64,000 nucleotides of DNA, taken from Lysobacter enzymogenes (GTDB taxonomy: Bacteria; Pseudomonadota; Gammaproteobacteria; Xanthomonadales; Xanthomonadaceae). A program made the position numbers and the translations under genes. The stretch is taken from contig NZ_FNOG01000006.1 in NCBI RefSeq assembly GCF_900106525.1, forward strand, positions 1 through 64,000, in the 5' to 3' direction. A model generated the notes under the pieces. That model was not told the origin of the DNA. It saw only the letters and a list, made by a program, of their open reading frames with translations, and did no database searches. This document shows, in pieces, positions 32,794 through 41,517 of this stretch; the stretch's first letter is position 1; the number at the start of each line of letters is the position of its first letter.

Positions 32794-34611
32794 TCATGGC
32801 GCTTGCGCAGTGGCGACACGAAGTAGTCGGCAGAACTCGGGCTGCCCGCGCCACTGCTCACGCAAGCCGCAAACCACGGCATCGGCCAGATTTGCGTGGT
32901 ACTCCGCGGTGGGATGGAAGCTGCCGCGGACCATCGCGTTCCAGCCGGTCAACCCGAAACGGTTGCGATTGAGGATCAGGGCCGTGTCGTTGGAAGAGCG
33001 GAACCAACGATTGCGGACCGCGTAAGGCTGAAAATCCGCAGGATCGACGCCGTCCCAGCCGCCTTCTGGGCGCGGTAGCGGCCACTGCAGTTCCTGTTCG
33101 GAATGGGCGCTGTTCTCGGGTTGGACCGCACAGATGCCGTGGCGCTGGCCGAGGCGTTCGGGTGCATCGATGAGCCTCATCTCCGGACCTCCGGCGGTCG
33201 ACCAAGTCCGCCCGACTTCTTCGGCCGATTCACGTACCCGCCGTTGGATCGGACGAATGATGTCGTTGCGCGCCTGCTCCTGCTCGGCCGGGACAATGCC
33301 AGGCTGGGCCATGAAGTTGAACGGTCCGTCGAGCAGCTTAAGCACCTGAAACGCCGAGTTCCGGCAATAGCCATCTTTGCCGGACGCATACTCTGGCGCG
33401 CATTGTGCCTGAACGCCTTGCGCGCAGGCGCTACCGTCTTCGCGCTCGAGCGGGTCGGCGTAGCTCGTCCACAGCACTTGGGTTTGCGGTCCCAGCGCAA
33501 GGCGTTCGGACAACCTGGAAAAGCTCTGGGCGAAATTGCGCTGAAGATTTGTTTGGATCACCGCGCTGCCTCTGGCGCTGCCTTGAGAGATGCCGAGCAT
33601 CCCACGCAGCCGCCATTGGCCGAGGGAGCCCAGCCACGACCGCCCTTTAGCTGGCATAAGCATCTGCATGATCGCCTTGCTGAAAAGCGCATCGTTTCCG
33701 CCTAGTGACACCATCACGATTTCCGGAGCGCGATAGCCGCCGTCGTTGGAGAGCGCCGCGCGTGCGGCTTCGATCTGCGAGGACTTGAGCCGCTTGGCGC
33801 GTTGGCCGGAGCGGGTTTCAGCCAGTTCGCGTTGCCCGCTCAGATAGAAATCGCCGGTCACGGCGCCACTGCATGCCAGAGGCACGAAGCGCACGACCCG
33901 ATGGTTGCTTTGCGCAGCCAACCACAGCGCGGAGACATTTTGATAGCTATACAGAGAGCGGTGGCAGCGGTAATCGAGCCATTGCGCCGGCGAAGCCAAC
34001 GCCCGTCCAGTTTGTATCCAACGGGCCTTGGCATCGGTAAGCCGGCGCCAGTCGTCGCCTTCGGGCCTGAGGTAGCGCGCCGGTTGGTCTGGATTGCCTT
34101 CGCCGGAGGCATACGAATCGCCCAGGCCCAGCACGAGCAGGTCCTCAACGCGCGCGGGCGAACCGGAGCGCAAGAGGGATCCATCGGGCAACGCGACTTC
34201 GATCACGGCGCCGTCGGGATAGGGAATCTCCAACGCCGCCTCGTCGGAGCACGGCGCGTCGGCTCGGGAGTCTCCGGCGGTCCAATGGCACTGTCCCTCG
34301 ATGCCGGGTGCGATCAGCCGTGCGAGGACGCGGTGGCTCTTGGGACGAGATGCGAAGCCGGGTCGAAACTGTTCTCGCGCTTCGTCCCACTGAGTGCCCG
34401 TTTCGCCGGGCCAGGGAAACGGGCCGTTTCGAGCCAGGCGCGAGTACCAATTGCTCGGCGATTCGGCCGGCCCGGGCAGCAGACTGGTGACCAGGGCGGG
34501 ATCATCGATCAGCGGATAAGGATTCTCCACCCACCAGACGATCGCAGCGGGTTGCGCGGCCGCGTGTGTAGCGCCCAACAAGGCGATAAATCCTAGTGTC
34601 CATCGAAGCAT
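32794..34611 (-). CDS. Secreted SGNH/GDSL-family hydrolase
   Basis: A 605-residue protein. The signal peptide is MLRWTLGFIALLGATHAAAQ, cleaved near residue 20. Block I GLGDSYASGEG (nucleophile Ser about 166), block III SLGGNDA and block V HPTAEYH give the SGNH Ser-Gly-Asn-His set. The long insertions and several cysteines suit an extracellular esterase or lipase. ATG 34611 is chosen for GGGGGAAGG directly upstream; the frame stays open another 139 codons upstream but with unlikely composition. The substrate is not determinable. Confidence 0.8.
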   Translation of the reverse strand: MLRWTLGFIALLGATHAAAQPAAIVWWVENPYPLIDDPALVTSLLPGPAESPSNWYSRLARNGPFPWPGETGTQWDEAREQFRPGFASRPKSHRVLARLIAPGIEGQCHWTAGDSRADAPCSDEAALEIPYPDGAVIEVALPDGSLLRSGSPARVEDLLVLGLGDSYASGEGNPDQPARYLRPEGDDWRRLTDAKARWIQTGRALASPAQWLDYRCHRSLYSYQNVSALWLAAQSNHRVVRFVPLACSGAVTGDFYLSGQRELAETRSGQRAKRLKSSQIEAARAALSNDGGYRAPEIVMVSLGGNDALFSKAIMQMLMPAKGRSWLGSLGQWRLRGMLGISQGSARGSAVIQTNLQRNFAQSFSRLSERLALGPQTQVLWTSYADPLEREDGSACAQGVQAQCAPEYASGKDGYCRNSAFQVLKLLDGPFNFMAQPGIVPAEQEQARNDIIRPIQRRVRESAEEVGRTWSTAGGPEMRLIDAPERLGQRHGICAVQPENSAHSEQELQWPLPRPEGGWDGVDPADFQPYAVRNRWFRSSNDTALILNRNRFGLTGWNAMVRGSFHPTAEYHANLADAVVCGLREQWRGQPEFCRLLRVATAQAP

Positions 34612-35110
34612 TTGCCTTCCCCCTCGGTCTTGGCGAACGACATGCGGACGTGCGGCCAGAGCGGGACCGCGCCTTCGGACAGTCGGACGAGCGGACGAAG
34701 CGAGGGCGACGAGCCTGTATGTGGTCGCTGATCGGGAGGCGGCTGCCGGTGCGGATAAGCCGGTAGGGCGTCCATGTCCATGTCCCCTGCATGAAAAGAT
34801 ACTGCGCTTGCGTCGAGTAGCCGACAACCCTCCAACCGACGTACGGTCGCGCAAAACATCGCGGCGATCTGAGGACAACGAACGATTGCATTCAGACCGG
34901 CCAGGCACCGTCAGTGCGGGGCGGGCGTTCGGTCTCGTTCCTGCACTTGCATCGCACGCAACGACGAAACTCGGTGGGCGCGCGCGAAGTTCCACAAGCC
35001 CTGTCCGAGGCAGCGTGATACCCAGCAATGGAGACTAAAGATTCTGACAGCGCGGATGCGGTGGATCGCTTTCAATGCGCTTCAACCCACTGCTAGCGAA
35101 GAGAGCCTTT
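34612..35110. other. Intergenic region, divergent promoters
   Basis: About 500 bp between the SGNH hydrolase (leftward) and the dehydrogenase-like gene (rightward). No frame here has convincing codon use or a ribosome-binding site. It should contain both promoters. I see no repeat or RNA gene. Confidence 0.4.
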
Positions 35111-36151
35111 ATGGCCGCAACCATGCTCAGTACCATCGCCGTCTTCGGCGCCTACGGCCACACCGGCCGCTTCGTCGTCGCGCGCTTGCGCGAGCGCGGC
35201 TGGCGGCCGCGCCTGTGCGGGCGCGATCCCGTCAAGCTGACGCAGGCGGCGGCCGCGTGGCCGGACAGCGAAACCTGCGTGGCCCGGATCGACGATCCGG
35301 CCTCGCTCGATGCCGCCCTGGCCGGTTGCGCCGCGGTGCTGAACTGCGCCGGGCCGTTTTCCGACACCGCCGCGCCGTTGATCGAAGCGGCCTTGCGCGC
35401 TCGTATCCCTTATCTCGACACCGCCGCTGAGCAGCAGCCGGTGTTGGCGGCGTTCGAGCGCTACGACGCTGCGGCGCGCGCGGCCGGCATCGCGGTGGTT
35501 CCGGCGATGGCGTTCTACGGCGGCCTCGGCGATCTGCTCGCGACCGCGGCGATGGGCGATTGGGATCGCGCCGATGCGGTCGAAGTCGCGGTGGCGCTGG
35601 ACGGGTGGCATCCGACCGCGGGCACGCGCATCACCGGCGAGCGCAACACGGCCAAGCGGCTGGTGATCGAGCGCGGCGCGTTGGCGGAACTGCCGAGCCC
35701 GCCGCCGCAGCGCGATTGGACGTTCCCGCCGCCGTTCGGCGCGCAGGCGGTGGCCGCCGTGCCGATGAGCGAAATCGCGCTGTTGTCGCGCCATCTGAAC
35801 ATCGGCAGCGCGATGGCTTATCTGGATCGGGGCTCGCTGCGCGATGTGCGCGATCCGCAGACGCCGGCGCCGGTCGCCGCCGATGCCAGCGGGCGGTCGG
35901 CGCAGGTGTTCGCGATCGAGGCTTCGGTGCGGCGCGGCGGGCAGGTGCGGCGGTTGGGCGCGGCCGGCCGCGACATCTATGCGGTGACCGCGCCGCTGCT
36001 GGTGGAGGCGATGGAGCGGGTGCTCGACGGCCGTTGCCGCGGCGTCGGCGTGCGCGCCGCGGGCGATGTGTTCGATGCGGCGGATTTTCTCGCCGCGCTG
36101 GCGCCGGAGCCGTTGCGCCTGTATCTGGGCGGCGACCCGGGCGTCGAGTGA
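35111..36151 (+). CDS. Saccharopine-dehydrogenase-like NAD(P)-binding oxidoreductase
   Basis: A 346-residue protein starting MAATMLSTIAVFGAYGHTGR. The Rossmann motif GAYGHTG (GxxGxxG) is at residues 10-16, with CGRDPVKL after it, NCAGPF marking the end of the nucleotide site, and LDTAAEQ and VVPAMAFYGGLGDLLA typical of the Sacchrp_dh_NADP/trans-acting enoyl reductase-like group. No lysine-biosynthesis genes are near, so the substrate is unknown. It converges on the histidine kinase gene with 7 bp between the stops. Confidence 0.75.
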   Translation: MAATMLSTIAVFGAYGHTGRFVVARLRERGWRPRLCGRDPVKLTQAAAAWPDSETCVARIDDPASLDAALAGCAAVLNCAGPFSDTAAPLIEAALRARIPYLDTAAEQQPVLAAFERYDAAARAAGIAVVPAMAFYGGLGDLLATAAMGDWDRADAVEVAVALDGWHPTAGTRITGERNTAKRLVIERGALAELPSPPPQRDWTFPPPFGAQAVAAVPMSEIALLSRHLNIGSAMAYLDRGSLRDVRDPQTPAPVAADASGRSAQVFAIEASVRRGGQVRRLGAAGRDIYAVTAPLLVEAMERVLDGRCRGVGVRAAGDVFDAADFLAALAPEPLRLYLGGDPGVE

Positions 36152-36158
36152 GCGTGGC

Positions 36159-37514
36159 TCAGTCGCGTCCCTGCGCCGGCAACCACAGCGACGCGCGCAG
36201 GCCGCCGCCTTCGCGCTGCGACAGGCTCAGCCGTCCGCCCAGCGACGACGCCAGTTGCTGGGCGATGGCCAGGCCCAGCCCGGTGCCGCCGGTGTCGCGG
36301 TTGCGCGAGGCTTCCAGGCGGTAGAACGGCTGCATCACCGCGTCGAGTTCCTCGGCCGGAATGCCGGGGCCGCGGTCGAGCACGTCGATGCGGAAACCGT
36401 CGTCGTCGCAGCGCGCGACTTCGACCTCGGCCGCGTCGGCGTACTTCACCGCGTTGTCGATCAGATTGCAGGCCACCCGCCGCAGCGCGTGCACGCGCGC
36501 GACCAGCGGCGCGCCGGCGCGACCGGACAGGGTCACCGCCTTGCCGGTGTCCTGGTAATCGCAGACCACGCTGTCGAGGAAGGCATCGAGGTCGAGCCGG
36601 ATCGCAGGTTCCGCGGTGCCGTGGGCGCTGCGGGCGTAGTCCACGCCTTCGCGCACCAGGTGCTGGATCTGCTCCAGATCGTCGAGCAGGCGCGTGCGTT
36701 CGGGCGATTCGTCCATCGCCTCGGTGCGCAGGCGCATGCGCGTGATCGGGGTCTGCAGGTCGTGCGAAATCGAGGCGAGGATCTGCAGGCGCTCGCGCAG
36801 ATAAGCGGCGATGCGGTCCTGCATGGCGTTGAACGCGGCCGCGGCCTGGGCGACTTCGGTCGGCCCGGTTTCGCCCAGGCGCTTGCCGCCGCTGGCCGGG
36901 CTCAGCGCCTGCGCGGCCTGCGCCAGTTGCTCCAGCGGCCGCGTCGCCAGCCGCACCGCCAGCCACGCGCACAGCACCAGCAGCGCCAGCTGCGCGGCCA
37001 GCACATAAGGCAGCCATTGCGCGATCGGCATGGTCGAGGGCATCACCTCGATGGTCAGCGGCCGGCCGTCGCTGAGGGTGAGATGGATCTGGAAGCGCTC
37101 CGGGCGCCGCTCGACGGTTTCGGTGCGGATCGGGTAGCGCGAACCCAGCACGCCGCCGACCATCTGGGAAATATCCTGCGCGCGTTCGCTGAGCTGCGGC
37201 GTTCCGGGCTCGCCGGCGCTGAGCAGGTAGTGGTAGGTGCGGCGCTTGAACTGCGGCAGCCACTGCGCGCGCTCGTCCGCGGGCAAGCGGTCGAGCATCG
37301 CCACCGTGGTGCGCACGTCCAGCTCGAGGTTGCCGAGCATCATCGAGGTCGCGGTGACGTAGCGCTCGTAGAACAGCAGCGAAAACGACAGCGTGTGCGC
37401 CAGCGCCAGGCCGGCGAACAGGATCAGGTACAGCCGCGAGGCCATGCTGCGCGGCAGCCAGCCGCGCGCGCGCCGCGGCGCGGCGTCGCCGGGATCGGCG
37501 CCGGCGGCGCTCAT
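36159..37514 (-). CDS. Sensor histidine kinase (EnvZ/OmpR-type system)
   Basis: A 451-residue protein starting MSAAGADPGDAAPRRARGWL. Transmembrane segments at about 25-48 and 168-190 enclose a periplasmic sensor region. A HAMP linker, the H-box SISHDLQTPITRMRL (phosphorylated His), N-box NLIDNAVKYA, G1 DRGPGIP and G2 GGTGLGLAIAQQ follow. The order and length resemble EnvZ. The start overlaps the response-regulator stop (ATGA), so the two are made together. The signal is unknown; the neighbouring copper-peptide operon is an attractive but unproven target. Confidence 0.88.
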   Translation of the reverse strand: MSAAGADPGDAAPRRARGWLPRSMASRLYLILFAGLALAHTLSFSLLFYERYVTATSMMLGNLELDVRTTVAMLDRLPADERAQWLPQFKRRTYHYLLSAGEPGTPQLSERAQDISQMVGGVLGSRYPIRTETVERRPERFQIHLTLSDGRPLTIEVMPSTMPIAQWLPYVLAAQLALLVLCAWLAVRLATRPLEQLAQAAQALSPASGGKRLGETGPTEVAQAAAAFNAMQDRIAAYLRERLQILASISHDLQTPITRMRLRTEAMDESPERTRLLDDLEQIQHLVREGVDYARSAHGTAEPAIRLDLDAFLDSVVCDYQDTGKAVTLSGRAGAPLVARVHALRRVACNLIDNAVKYADAAEVEVARCDDDGFRIDVLDRGPGIPAEELDAVMQPFYRLEASRNRDTGGTGLGLAIAQQLASSLGGRLSLSQREGGGLRASLWLPAQGRD

Positions 37515-38251
37515 GAGCCTTCGCCGACCAGGGTGACCGCTTGCGAGAACACATAGCCCTCGCTGCGCACGGTCTTGATGTAGGACTGATCGCGCGCGTC
37601 GTCCTGCAGGCGCTGGCGCAGGCGGCTGACCAGCAGGTCGATGGAGCGGTCGAAATGCTCGGCGTCGCGGCCCTGGGTGAGGTTGAGCAACTGGTCGCGG
37701 CTGAGCACGCGCTGGGGATGGTCGAGAAACACCCGCAGCAGGCGGAACTCGCCGCCGCTGAGCGCGATCGCGGTGCCTTCGGCATCGAGCAGGTGGCGCG
37801 CGGTGGTGTCCAGGCGCCAGCGGCCGAACGCGATCAAGCGCACGGCTTCGCTGACCCGCAGGTTCGGCGGCAGCATGCGCGTGCGCCGGATCACCGCGTT
37901 GATGCGCGCCAGCAGTTCGCGCGGCGAGAACGGTTTGGCCAGATAGTCGTCGGCGCCCATCTCCAGGCCGACGATGCGGTCGGTGGCGTCGTCGCGCGCG
38001 GTCAGCATCAGTACCGGGATCGCCTTGTGCGGGCCGGCGCGCAGGTTGCGGCACAGCACCAGGCCGTCGTCGCCGGGCAGCATCAGGTCGAGCACGATCA
38101 GGTCGATGTCCTGCGCCTCCAGCGCCGCGCGCATCTCGCGTCCGTCGGCGGCGGTGCTGGCGCGCAGGCCGTTCTTGCGCAGGTAGTCGGCGACCATCTC
38201 GCGGATGTCGCGGTCGTCGTCGACGATCAGGATGTGGTCGCTGGGTTTCAT
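37511..38251 (-). CDS. OmpR-family response regulator
   Basis: A 246-residue protein starting MKPSDHILIVDDDRDIREMV. The receiver domain has the DDD acidic pocket, phospho-acceptor in LIVLDLMLPGDDG (about D55), T in MLTARDD and K in YLAKPFSP. The C-terminal winged helix (LSGGEFRLLRVFLDHPQRVL, RSIDLLVSRLRQRL, IKTVRSEGYVF) binds DNA. It is the first gene of the operon with the kinase; its promoter must lie within 38252-38360. Confidence 0.9.
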   Translation of the reverse strand: MKPSDHILIVDDDRDIREMVADYLRKNGLRASTAADGREMRAALEAQDIDLIVLDLMLPGDDGLVLCRNLRAGPHKAIPVLMLTARDDATDRIVGLEMGADDYLAKPFSPRELLARINAVIRRTRMLPPNLRVSEAVRLIAFGRWRLDTTARHLLDAEGTAIALSGGEFRLLRVFLDHPQRVLSRDQLLNLTQGRDAEHFDRSIDLLVSRLRQRLQDDARDQSYIKTVRSEGYVFSQAVTLVGEGS

Positions 38252-38361
38252 GGCCGGTCCAATGGAGCATTGCGGGCGATTATGCACTCGGGCAGGGCGC
38301 AGCGATGGCGGACGACGACGCACTGTAGGACGAGGACGCAGTCGTGCAATGCGGCATCCCC

Positions 38362-38483
38362 CCATTTCCCGTCATTCCGGCGAAAGCCGGAACCCATTTT
38401 GATCTTGAGTTGGATGTTTCCCGACACGCGTAACGTGGGCGCAAAGTCAAAATGGATTCCGGCTTTCGCCCGAATGACGGGGT
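38362..38483. repeat. REP-like inverted repeat pair
   Basis: Two long inverted copies: the arm with GTCATTCCGGCGAAAGCCGG followed by AACCCATTTTG (about 38370-38400), and its reverse complement-like arm with CAAAATGGATTCCGGC, TTTCGCC and GAATGACGGGG (about 38448-38482). They are separated by about 47 bp. Each arm is itself a hairpin. This fits the extragenic palindromes common in Xanthomonadaceae chromosomes, which are mobilised by RAYT transposases; here it separates two operons. Confidence 0.7.
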
Positions 38484-38518
38484 TTTGGAGCTTTTGGAGC
38501 TTTTGGAGCTTTTGGAGC
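38483..38518 (+). repeat. 9-bp tandem repeat (TTTTGGAGC)4
   Basis: Four perfect copies of TTTTGGAGC (38483, 38492, 38501, 38510) followed by degenerate copies (TTTTGGGG, TTTGGGG) to about 38540. It lies 15-40 bp beyond the stop of the thioredoxin-like gene, directly against the REP element. Such arrays vary in copy number by replication slippage. Confidence 0.8.
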
Positions 38519-38555
38519 TTTTGGGGTTTTGGGGCTTTGGGAGCGCCGGGGCGGC

Positions 38556-39113
38556 TCAGCGCTGCGCCAGCAACTCGCGGATCATCGCCTCGGTCTGCTC
38601 GTAATCGCCCTCGCCGTAATGCCGGTAGACGATGCGCCCGTCGCGGTCGATCAGGTACAGCGCCGGCCAGAAGCGGTTGCCGTAGGCGTTCCAGGTGGCG
38701 TAGTCGTTGTCCTGGGCGACCGGATACTCGATCCCCAGGCGCTTCACCGCAGCCTGGACGTTGCCGCTGAGATGCTCGTAATCGTATTCGGGCGTGTGCA
38801 CGCCGACCACGGCCAGGCCTTGCCCGGCGTAGCGCCGATGCCACTGGTTGACGTGCGGCTGCACGTGCAGGCAGTTGATGCAGGCGTAGGTCCAGAACTC
38901 GACCAGCACCACCTTGCCGCGCAGTTGGCTCATGCGCAGCGGTGCGCTGTTGATCCAGCGGTGGATGCCCTGGAAATCGGGTGCCGGCGGCGCCGGCTGG
39001 CGCGCGCTCGGCTGTACCGGTTCGGCCTGCGCGCCGGGCGTGCAGGCCACGGCGCCCAGGCACAGGCTCAGCGCCAGCAGCAGCGGTTTGATCGCGATGG
39101 GGGTCTTGGGCAT
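38556..39113 (-). CDS. Thioredoxin-like (TlpA/ResA-type) envelope protein
   Basis: A 185-residue protein starting MPKTPIAIKPLLLALSLCLG. The signal sequence ends near VACTPGAQA; the cysteine could be lipidated although the lipobox is imperfect. The domain FQGIHRWINSAPLRMSQLRG...VVLVEFWTYACINCLHVQPH carries the CINC redox pair of peroxiredoxin/TlpA-type proteins, and WPALYLIDRDGRIVYRHYG has the cis-Pro region. It acts in the periplasm on disulfides or peroxides. As the last gene of the bufferin-like operon it may keep cysteine residues of the peptide or copper proteins reduced. Confidence 0.75.
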   Translation of the reverse strand: MPKTPIAIKPLLLALSLCLGAVACTPGAQAEPVQPSARQPAPPAPDFQGIHRWINSAPLRMSQLRGKVVLVEFWTYACINCLHVQPHVNQWHRRYAGQGLAVVGVHTPEYDYEHLSGNVQAAVKRLGIEYPVAQDNDYATWNAYGNRFWPALYLIDRDGRIVYRHYGEGDYEQTEAMIRELLAQR

Positions 39114-39138
39114 GGCGGGGCTCCTGGGACGGGACGAT

Positions 39139-39783
39139 TCAGTACAGGCGCGGCGCGACCGCCGCGGTGGTCGCCGCGCGGCGGCGTTTCTGGCTCAACG
39201 CGAGCTTGCCGACCAGCCGCACCGCCACCGCCGCGATCAGCAGCGCGAACGGCAAGGCGTAGGTCGGGTTCATAGGTATGCGCTTGAAGTAGGACAGCGC
39301 GAACACCACGGCCAGCACCCACATGCCGCTGGTGTGCAGGCGCTTCCAGGCGCTAGCGCTCATGCGCCGCGCGACCGGCTTGAACGAAGTGATCGTCATC
39401 GCCAGCAAGAACAGGTAGCCGATGCTGCCGGGCAGGTTGGCCAGGCCGGTACGGCCGGGCCAGAACTCCGGCGCGAGCCGGCCGTAGGCGTAGATCACGA
39501 CGGCGTGGACCAGGTGCGAGAACGCGAAGCCCAGACCGATGTAGCGCCGCTCGCGCAGCAATGCGGAACTGGTCGGGCCCGGCAGCAACGTGGCCAGGGC
39601 AGAAGCGGTGAAGGCCAGCAGGAACAGGGCGAAGGAACTGCGCGCGGTCGCGCGCACGGCGCTGTGCACGCCTTCGACCAGATCGGCTTGCGAGGCGATG
39701 CTCAGGCCGGTCATGGCCAGCACGGCGACGGCGATCAGGCTCCACAGCGGCCAGCCGCTGAAGTACGGGCGGGGAGGGTTCAT
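39139..39783 (-). CDS. Ferric-reductase-like heme membrane protein
   Basis: A 214-residue integral membrane protein starting [20 protein letters not shown], with six hydrophobic segments. Histidines in FAFSHLVHAVVIYAYG and WKRLHTSGMWVLAVV are placed as the b-type heme ligands of the ferric_reduct/MsrQ (YedZ) domain. It likely moves electrons across the inner membrane. ATGA overlap with the DUF2063 gene puts it in the same operon. It might serve redox steps of copper handling or methionine-sulfoxide repair. Confidence 0.7.
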   Translation of the reverse strand: MNPPRPYFSGWPLWSLIAVAVLAMTGLSIASQADLVEGVHSAVRATARSSFALFLLAFTASALATLLPGPTSSALLRERRYIGLGFAFSHLVHAVVIYAYGRLAPEFWPGRTGLANLPGSIGYLFLLAMTITSFKPVARRMSASAWKRLHTSGMWVLAVVFALSYFKRIPMNPTYALPFALLIAAVAVRLVGKLALSQKRRRAATTAAVAPRLY

Positions 39784-40568
39784 TGGCAGCTCCTGGCGGC
39801 GCAGGGTGGGGAGAGGTCGGAATCGTCGGCAGCGATGCCGAGCACGACGCCCTGCGCGCGCCACGCCTCCAGCGCGGCGCGGCCTTCGGCGAACAAGGCC
39901 TCGGCGGGCGCGCCGGCTTCGGCGGCGAGCGCGCGCAGGTGGTCGGCGCCGCTGCGGTGGTGCGTGCGCAGCGAATCGAGCAGGCGATACGACAGCGGCG
40001 CCAGTTGCGCGAAGCGCACATCGCCGTCGCGGTCGCGGTGCACCAGCAGCAGGGTCGGGGGCTCCGGCGCGCTGAGAGGCCGGACCTCGGGGCCGATCTC
40101 GTGCACCGGCCAGCGATAGGCCAGCGGCCACGCCCACGGCGCCAGCAGCGGCACGCCTTCGAGCAGATCGCCGTCGGCGTGGTGCGCGGGCGCGGCGTCG
40201 TCGCAGGCCAGCAGCGCGGCCTCGGCCCACTCGTAATGCGCCAGCTCGGCCAGCCACGGCGCGCCGGGCACCGCGCTGGCGTCAGCATGCAGGAACTCGA
40301 CGAACTCGCCGCCGACCTGCGGGAACAGCGGTGTGGCGCAGCGGTGCGCGGCGAAGAAGCGCCGCACCAAAGCGCGCCACGCCTCGTCGCCCAGCGTCGC
40401 GCGCAGCACCGGGAAACCGCCGGCGAGCAGGCCGTCGATCGAGCCGATCAACAGCTCGCGATAGATCCGCAGACGCCGCTCCTCGATGCCCGGCGGCGGC
40501 GCGTGGCGCTCCGGATCGCGCAGGTGCCGGGTCAAGGCGAACTGCTGGTGGCGCAGGCGCTCAGACAT
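39780..40568 (-). CDS. bufC: DUF2063 RiPP maturation partner (BufC/HvfC-like)
   Basis: A 262-residue protein starting [20 protein letters not shown]. The N-terminal helical DUF2063 'putative DNA-binding' domain ([33 protein letters not shown], in two halves) matches the partner proteins of DUF692 enzymes. The rest is the less conserved C-terminal domain. In bufferin, oxazolin and methanobactin systems the partner recognises the precursor and joins the DUF692 iron enzyme. It overlaps the DUF692 gene by 8 bp. The symbol is given by family and context. Confidence 0.8.
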   Translation of the reverse strand: MSERLRHQQFALTRHLRDPERHAPPPGIEERRLRIYRELLIGSIDGLLAGGFPVLRATLGDEAWRALVRRFFAAHRCATPLFPQVGGEFVEFLHADASAVPGAPWLAELAHYEWAEAALLACDDAAPAHHADGDLLEGVPLLAPWAWPLAYRWPVHEIGPEVRPLSAPEPPTLLLVHRDRDGDVRFAQLAPLSYRLLDSLRTHHRSGADHLRALAAEAGAPAEALFAEGRAALEAWRAQGVVLGIAADDSDLSPPCAARSCQ

Positions 40569-41418
40569 GGGCTGCCTCCGCACGCTCTGGCGCGCTTTCG
40601 GCGGCGGCTTGCAGCGCGCGGATACGTTCGACCTCGGCCAGCAGTTCGCTCAGCGGTGGAAAGCCGAAGTCGCGTTCCAGCAAGGTCGGGCGCACGCCGA
40701 ACCGCGCGTAAGCCTCGGCCAGCAGCTGCCACGCTTCGTCGCGCACCGGCGCGCCGTGGGTGTCGATCTTCAATCCGCTGGCGTCGTCGTAATGGCCGGC
40801 GACATGCAGCGAGGCGATGCGCGCGGCCGGCAGTCGCGCCAGGAAGGCGCGCGCGTCGTAGCCGTGGTTGTGGGCGTTGACCTGCAAGTTGTTGACGTCC
40901 AGCAGCAGGTCGCAATCGGCTTCGGCCAGCACCGCCAGGATGAAATCGATCTCGGCCAGCGCCTGGTGCGGCGCGGCGTAGTAGGACACGTTCTCCACCG
41001 CGATGCGCCGGCCCAGCGCGTCCTGGGCCTGGCGGATGCGCGCGGCGACGTGGCCCACGGCTTCGTCGGTGAACGGAATCGGCAGCAGGTCGTAGAGATG
41101 GCCGTCGTCGCTGCAATAGCTCAGGTGTTCGCTATACAGCGCGATGTTGTGGCGATCGAGGAAGTCGCGGGTGCGGCGCAGCAGGTCGACGTCCAGCGGC
41201 GCGCTGCCGCCCAGCGACAGCGACAGGCCATGGCAAGTCAGCGGAAAGCGCGCGGCCAGCTGCGCCAACGCCGCGCCGGCGCGGCCGCCGACGCCGATCC
41301 AGTTGTCGGGCGCGCATTCGAGGAAGTCGACGGCGCCGTCGTCCATCGCCGCGAGCTGCGGGAGCAGCGCGCGGCGCAGGCCGAGGCCGGCGCGGATCGG
41401 GACGGGGGTTGCGGTCAT
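40561..41418 (-). CDS. bufB: DUF692 multinuclear iron enzyme (BufB/HvfB/MbnB-like)
   Basis: A 285-residue protein starting [20 protein letters not shown]; the ATG at 41451 is less likely because it lies by the intergenic hairpin. Motifs of the DUF692 TIM barrel with its metal-binding residues: [57 protein letters not shown] and DTHGAPV. MbnB and HvfB of this family oxidise cysteine to thiooxazole/oxazolone-thioamide groups on precursor peptides. The substrate here is surely the EGKCG-containing protein one gene upstream. Confidence 0.88.
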   Translation of the reverse strand: MTATPVPIRAGLGLRRALLPQLAAMDDGAVDFLECAPDNWIGVGGRAGAALAQLAARFPLTCHGLSLSLGGSAPLDVDLLRRTRDFLDRHNIALYSEHLSYCSDDGHLYDLLPIPFTDEAVGHVAARIRQAQDALGRRIAVENVSYYAAPHQALAEIDFILAVLAEADCDLLLDVNNLQVNAHNHGYDARAFLARLPAARIASLHVAGHYDDASGLKIDTHGAPVRDEAWQLLAEAYARFGVRPTLLERDFGFPPLSELLAEVERIRALQAAAESAPERAEAAHV

Positions 41419-41453
41419 GGGAACTCTCGCGTGCGTGGCAGTGGCGGGCAAGA

Positions 41454-41483
41454 AGCCCCTTCCCGTGGGGGAGGGAAGGGGCT
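41454..41483 (-). terminator. Strong hairpin between precursor and DUF692 genes (attenuator)
   Basis: On the minus strand an 11-bp perfect stem AGCCCCTTCCC / GGGAAGGGGCT with an 8-nt loop is followed by TCTT. It lies 34 bp after the precursor stop and 35 bp before the enzyme start. This design usually lets the precursor be made in excess over its enzyme, by partial termination or by protecting the 5' mRNA segment. The T run is weak, so termination is probably partial. Confidence 0.7.
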
Positions 41484-41517
41484 GTGGATCAGGCGGTGCG
41501 CTGTGGTCGGTCGCGGC

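Noticed and set aside
34612-35028. N-terminal extension of the SGNH hydrolase
   Set aside because: The frame is open, but a clear signal peptide with a strong ribosome-binding site starts at 34611, and the extension has no protein-like composition.
38483-38540. CRISPR-like array
   Set aside because: The repeat unit is only 9 bp and tandem without spacers; no cas genes are present.
36066-38770. Long plus-strand frames opposite the two-component genes
   Set aside because: They are shadows of high-GC coding DNA; the minus-strand kinase and regulator have complete catalytic motifs.
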